A stretch of 44,057 nucleotides of DNA from Geminicoccaceae bacterium. Lineage in GTDB: Bacteria > Pseudomonadota > Alphaproteobacteria > Geminicoccales > Geminicoccaceae. Below, piece after piece: positions 41,597 through 44,057 of the stretch. Position numbers and translations under genes: made by a program. The stretch spans positions 1 through 44,057 of the forward strand of contig JAABSG010000002.1 in NCBI GenBank assembly GCA_011390475.1, written 5' to 3'. The notes beneath the pieces were generated by a model, which was not told where the DNA came from, did no database searches, and saw only the letters and a program-made list of their open reading frames with translations. Every line of letters begins with the position of its first letter. Within the stretch, counting starts at the first letter, position 1.

Positions 41597-43159
41597 ATGG
41601 CCGAGACCGTCCTCGACGAGCCCACTTCCCAGGAGCCTCGGGGCCGCCGCTCGGGCGGGAGGGCTGCCCGCCACGCGCTCCGGGCATCCCCATTGGCGCA
41701 GAACCTCCGCCCGGTCCGCCCGGGGCTCGAAGGCGGCCAATACCGCCCGCTCTCGGACGATGGCGTGCAGCGCATCCACGGAGCAGCCCTCGATGCGCTC
41801 GAAAAGATCGGCCTCGCCGACGCCCCGCCGTCGGGGGTCGAGATTTTGACCGGCGCAGGTGCGGTGCAGGGCGAGGACGGCCGCATCCGCTTCCCGCGTG
41901 CCCTCGTCGAGGACATGCTGGCCATCGCCGCCCGCGACATCATGCTTTTTGCCCGCGATCCCGCCTTCGACCTCGACCTCACCGGCAGCCGCGTCCACTA
42001 CGGCACCGCTGGCGCCGCGGTCCATGTGGTCGATGTCGAAACCCGGGAATACCGCCAGAGCACGGCGCAGGACCTCTACGACGCGGCCAAGCTCGCCCAG
42101 GCACTCGACAACATCCACTTCTTCCAGCGGCCGATGGTGTGCCGCGACATCGCCGACAATTACGAGATGGACGTCAACACGCTCTACGGGGCTTGTGCCG
42201 GGACCACCAAGCATGTCGGCACCAGCTTCTCCGACCCCGCCCACGTCCAGGGCTGCTTCGAGCTTCTCCACCTGATCGCGGGCTCCGAGGTGGCCTGGCG
42301 CGAGCGGCCCTTCGTCTCGAACTCCAACTGCTTCGTCGTCCCGCCGATGAAATTCGCGACCGAGAGTTGCCTCACCATGGAGGCCTGCATTCGGGGCGGC
42401 ATGCCGATGCTGCTCCTCTCCGCGGGCCAGGCCGGCGCCACGGCCCCGGCGCCTTTGGCCGCCGCCATCGTCCAGGCCGTGGCCGAGTGCCTGGCCGGCG
42501 TCGTCTACGTCAACGCCATGGCCCCCGGCCACCCTGCGGTCTTCGGCACCTGGCCCTTCGTTTCGGACTTGCGCACCGGCGCCATGTCCGGCGGCTCCGG
42601 CGAGCAGGCCCTTCTGACCGCCGGCTGCGCCCAAATGCATCGCTTCTACGGCCTGCCGGGCGGGGCTGCTGCGGGCATCGCGGACGCCAAGCTGCCCGAC
42701 ATGCAGGCCGGCTGGGAACAGGCGATCTCCAACGTCATGGCCGGCCTCTCCGGCCTCAACCTCGTCTACGAGGCCGCCGGCATGCACGCCTCGCTCCTCG
42801 GCTTCTGCCACGAGAGCCTGATCCTCGGCGACGACCTCCTGGGCCAGGTGCTCCGCTGCGTGCGCGGCATCGAGGTCACCGAGGACAGCGTCTCGCTGGA
42901 TGCCATGCGCGCCGTCTGCCTGGGTGGTCCCGGCCACTATCTCGGCCACCCGCAAACCCTGGGCCTGATGCAATCCGAATACGTCTATCCCCTGACCGCC
43001 GACCGCACGAGCCCGAAGGAATGGGTCGAACTCGGCCGCCCCGACCTCGTGGCCAACGCCACCCGGCGCAAGCACGAGATCCTGGCGGCATCCAAGGCAC
43101 CGCTGATCGAGCCTGTGACCGACGCCCGTATTCGGGCAGCCTTCAAAATCCACGTCTGA
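41597..43159 (+). CDS. MttB-superfamily methyltransferase (non-pyrrolysine)
   Basis: 520 residues, the length of trimethylamine methyltransferase MttB homologues. Family blocks: LDALEKIGL near residue 60, GVEILTGAGAVQGEDGRIRFP, HYGTAGAAVHVVD, NSNCFVVPPMKF, and GGSGEQALLTAGCAQMHRFYGLPGG. There is no in-frame TAG, so no pyrrolysine; such MttB-like proteins include the glycine betaine methyltransferase MtgB. They move a methyl group from a quaternary amine to a corrinoid protein. No corrinoid protein gene is in the window. The position, between a DMGDH-like enzyme and after a carnitine-to-betaine operon, points to betaine or a related quaternary amine. ATG 41597 follows the DMGDH-like stop by 11 bases. 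Confidence 0.87.
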   Translation: MAETVLDEPTSQEPRGRRSGGRAARHALRASPLAQNLRPVRPGLEGGQYRPLSDDGVQRIHGAALDALEKIGLADAPPSGVEILTGAGAVQGEDGRIRFPRALVEDMLAIAARDIMLFARDPAFDLDLTGSRVHYGTAGAAVHVVDVETREYRQSTAQDLYDAAKLAQALDNIHFFQRPMVCRDIADNYEMDVNTLYGACAGTTKHVGTSFSDPAHVQGCFELLHLIAGSEVAWRERPFVSNSNCFVVPPMKFATESCLTMEACIRGGMPMLLLSAGQAGATAPAPLAAAIVQAVAECLAGVVYVNAMAPGHPAVFGTWPFVSDLRTGAMSGGSGEQALLTAGCAQMHRFYGLPGGAAAGIADAKLPDMQAGWEQAISNVMAGLSGLNLVYEAAGMHASLLGFCHESLILGDDLLGQVLRCVRGIEVTEDSVSLDAMRAVCLGGPGHYLGHPQTLGLMQSEYVYPLTADRTSPKEWVELGRPDLVANATRRKHEILAASKAPLIEPVTDARIRAAFKIHV

Positions 43160-43172
43160 ACGGAGCCAGCTC

Positions 43173-44057
43173 ATGCGTCTCGGATTCGTCGGCCTCGGCG
43201 AACTCGGTGGCCATCTCGCGGCCAACCTCGCCCAGGCCGGCTTCGACCTCGTCGTCCACGATCGAGACATGGGTCGTGCCGACCGGCACCTAGCCCTTGG
43301 CGCGCATGGTGCCGAGAGCCCGCGTGAGCTCGCCCGCGACCGCGATGTGGTCCTCACCTGCCTGCCCTCGCCGAACGCGTCGCGCGCGGTTCTGGCCGAG
43401 CTCCTCGAAACGCTGCCCGAGGGTGCCACCTGGATCGAGCTTTCGACCCTGGGACCCGACGACGTCCGAAGCCTGGCCGCTCACGCCGAGGCTAGAGGCA
43501 TCCGGACCCTCGAAGCGCCGGTCACCGGCGGCGTGCATCTGGCGGCAAGGGGTGAGATCACCGTGCTCACCGGCGGCGACGCGGATCTGGTCGCCCGCTT
43601 CGCCCCGGTCTTCGCGGCCATCGGCAACAAGGTCATCCACATGGGTCCCTTGGGCTCGGCCGCCGTCATCAAGGTCATCACCAACATGCTGGCCTTCGTC
43701 CACCTCGTGGCCGACGGCGAGGCCCTGATGCTCGCCAAACGCTCGGGCCTCGATCTCGCCAAGTCGTGGCAGGCCATCACCGCCAGCTCCGGTACCAGCT
43801 TCGTCCACGAGACCGAGGGCCAGCTCGTCTTGAACGGCAGCTACGACATCGGCTTCTCGATGGACTTGGCGCTGAAGGACCTGGGCTTTGCGGCACAGCT
43901 CGGCGCCGAGACCGGCGTTCCGCTCGACCTCGCGGCCCTCACCCGCGCCACCTTCGAGCGTGGCAAGGCCGCCTATGGGGGCAGCGCTCCCTCCACCCAG
44001 ATCGTCAAGCTCTTGGAAGACATGCTGCAGACCGACCTCCGCGCCCCGGGCTTTCCG
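43173..44057 (+). CDS. 3-hydroxyisobutyrate dehydrogenase-like (beta-hydroxyacid dehydrogenase), 3' end outside window
   Basis: 295 codons from ATG 43173 run open to the window edge, so the stop is missing but the protein is almost complete for this family (about 290-300). The NAD(P) site is RLGFVGLGELGGHLAANLAQAG; the substrate-binding APVTGGVHLAARGEITVLTGGD and the catalytic Lys region GPLGSAAVIKVITNML follow. These enzymes oxidise beta-hydroxyacids or reduce semialdehydes. It starts 13 bases after the MttB-like stop and is probably co-transcribed. A role in metabolising the aldehyde or acid product of the pathway is inference. Confidence 0.87.
   Translation, partial: MRLGFVGLGELGGHLAANLAQAGFDLVVHDRDMGRADRHLALGAHGAESPRELARDRDVVLTCLPSPNASRAVLAELLETLPEGATWIELSTLGPDDVRSLAAHAEARGIRTLEAPVTGGVHLAARGEITVLTGGDADLVARFAPVFAAIGNKVIHMGPLGSAAVIKVITNMLAFVHLVADGEALMLAKRSGLDLAKSWQAITASSGTSFVHETEGQLVLNGSYDIGFSMDLALKDLGFAAQLGAETGVPLDLAALTRATFERGKAAYGGSAPSTQIVKLLEDMLQTDLRAPGFP

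Noticed and set aside
41597-43159. Pyrrolysine-containing MttB
   Set aside because: There is no in-frame TAG; the frame reads through with ordinary codons to TGA at 43157-43159.
1-44057. CRISPR arrays, tRNA or rRNA genes, insertion sequences
   Set aside because: No repeat-spacer pattern, no cloverleaf-like or rRNA sequence, and no transposase motifs were noticed on either strand.

Overview
The window is 44 kb of dense, GC-rich chromosome, about two thirds G+C by eye. It most resembles an alphaproteobacterium. The signs are the adjacent rplM-rpsI pair, a TTGACA-N17-CTACAT promoter ahead of it, a perfect CtrA-type TTAA-N7-TTAAC box, TGATCC-type ECF sigma promoters ahead of a photolyase/cyclopropane-synthase island, and many TTG starts. 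No rRNA, tRNA, CRISPR array, insertion sequence or phage gene was seen. The genus cannot be named from the sequence.

Layout. Positions 1-3.8 kb are housekeeping: the 3' end of thymidine phosphorylase, exonuclease III, an MFS exporter, and ribosomal proteins L13 and S9 ending in a strong terminator. Positions 3.9-8.5 kb hold a two-gene signalling unit: an exported LysM-FecR protein and a CHASE2-PAS-GGDEF-EAL cyclic-di-GMP enzyme. A ribokinase follows. Positions 9.4-18.6 kb form a convergent stress and lipid island. On the plus strand are a DUF6134 protein, an FeS photolyase, an SDR and an NTF2-like protein. On the minus strand are a flavin oxidoreductase, a DUF1365 protein, a cyclopropane-synthase-type methyltransferase, a GPH transporter and a DUF3833 lipoprotein. 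Both arms are preceded by the same TGATCC-N16-CGTA element, which suggests one ECF (RpoE/ChrR-like) regulon of the kind known from the singlet-oxygen response.

Positions 18.6-30.6 kb are mixed: an HHH membrane protein, a choline-dehydrogenase-like GMC enzyme, an acyltransferase-3, a HAD hydrolase, an EmrE-like protein, a second GMC enzyme with a small partner, an NAD-dependent epimerase-like enzyme, a large membrane protein, an amidase, and a small unknown protein behind the CtrA-type box.

Positions 31.1-44.1 kb look like a quaternary-amine catabolic island. A BKACE-type dehydrocarnitine cleavage enzyme, a fused L-carnitine dehydrogenase/thioesterase, an acyl-CoA dehydrogenase, an ADP-forming CoA ligase and a CaiD-like hydratase are packed with overlaps or short gaps. 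Next come a choline sulfatase on the opposite strand, a dimethylglycine/sarcosine-dehydrogenase-like flavoprotein with a GcvT half, a non-pyrrolysine MttB-family methyltransferase, and a 3-hydroxyisobutyrate-dehydrogenase-like gene cut by the window edge. Together they suggest a route from gamma-butyrobetaine/crotonobetaine/carnitine to glycine betaine and on to demethylated products. This is the part most likely to hold undescribed chemistry.
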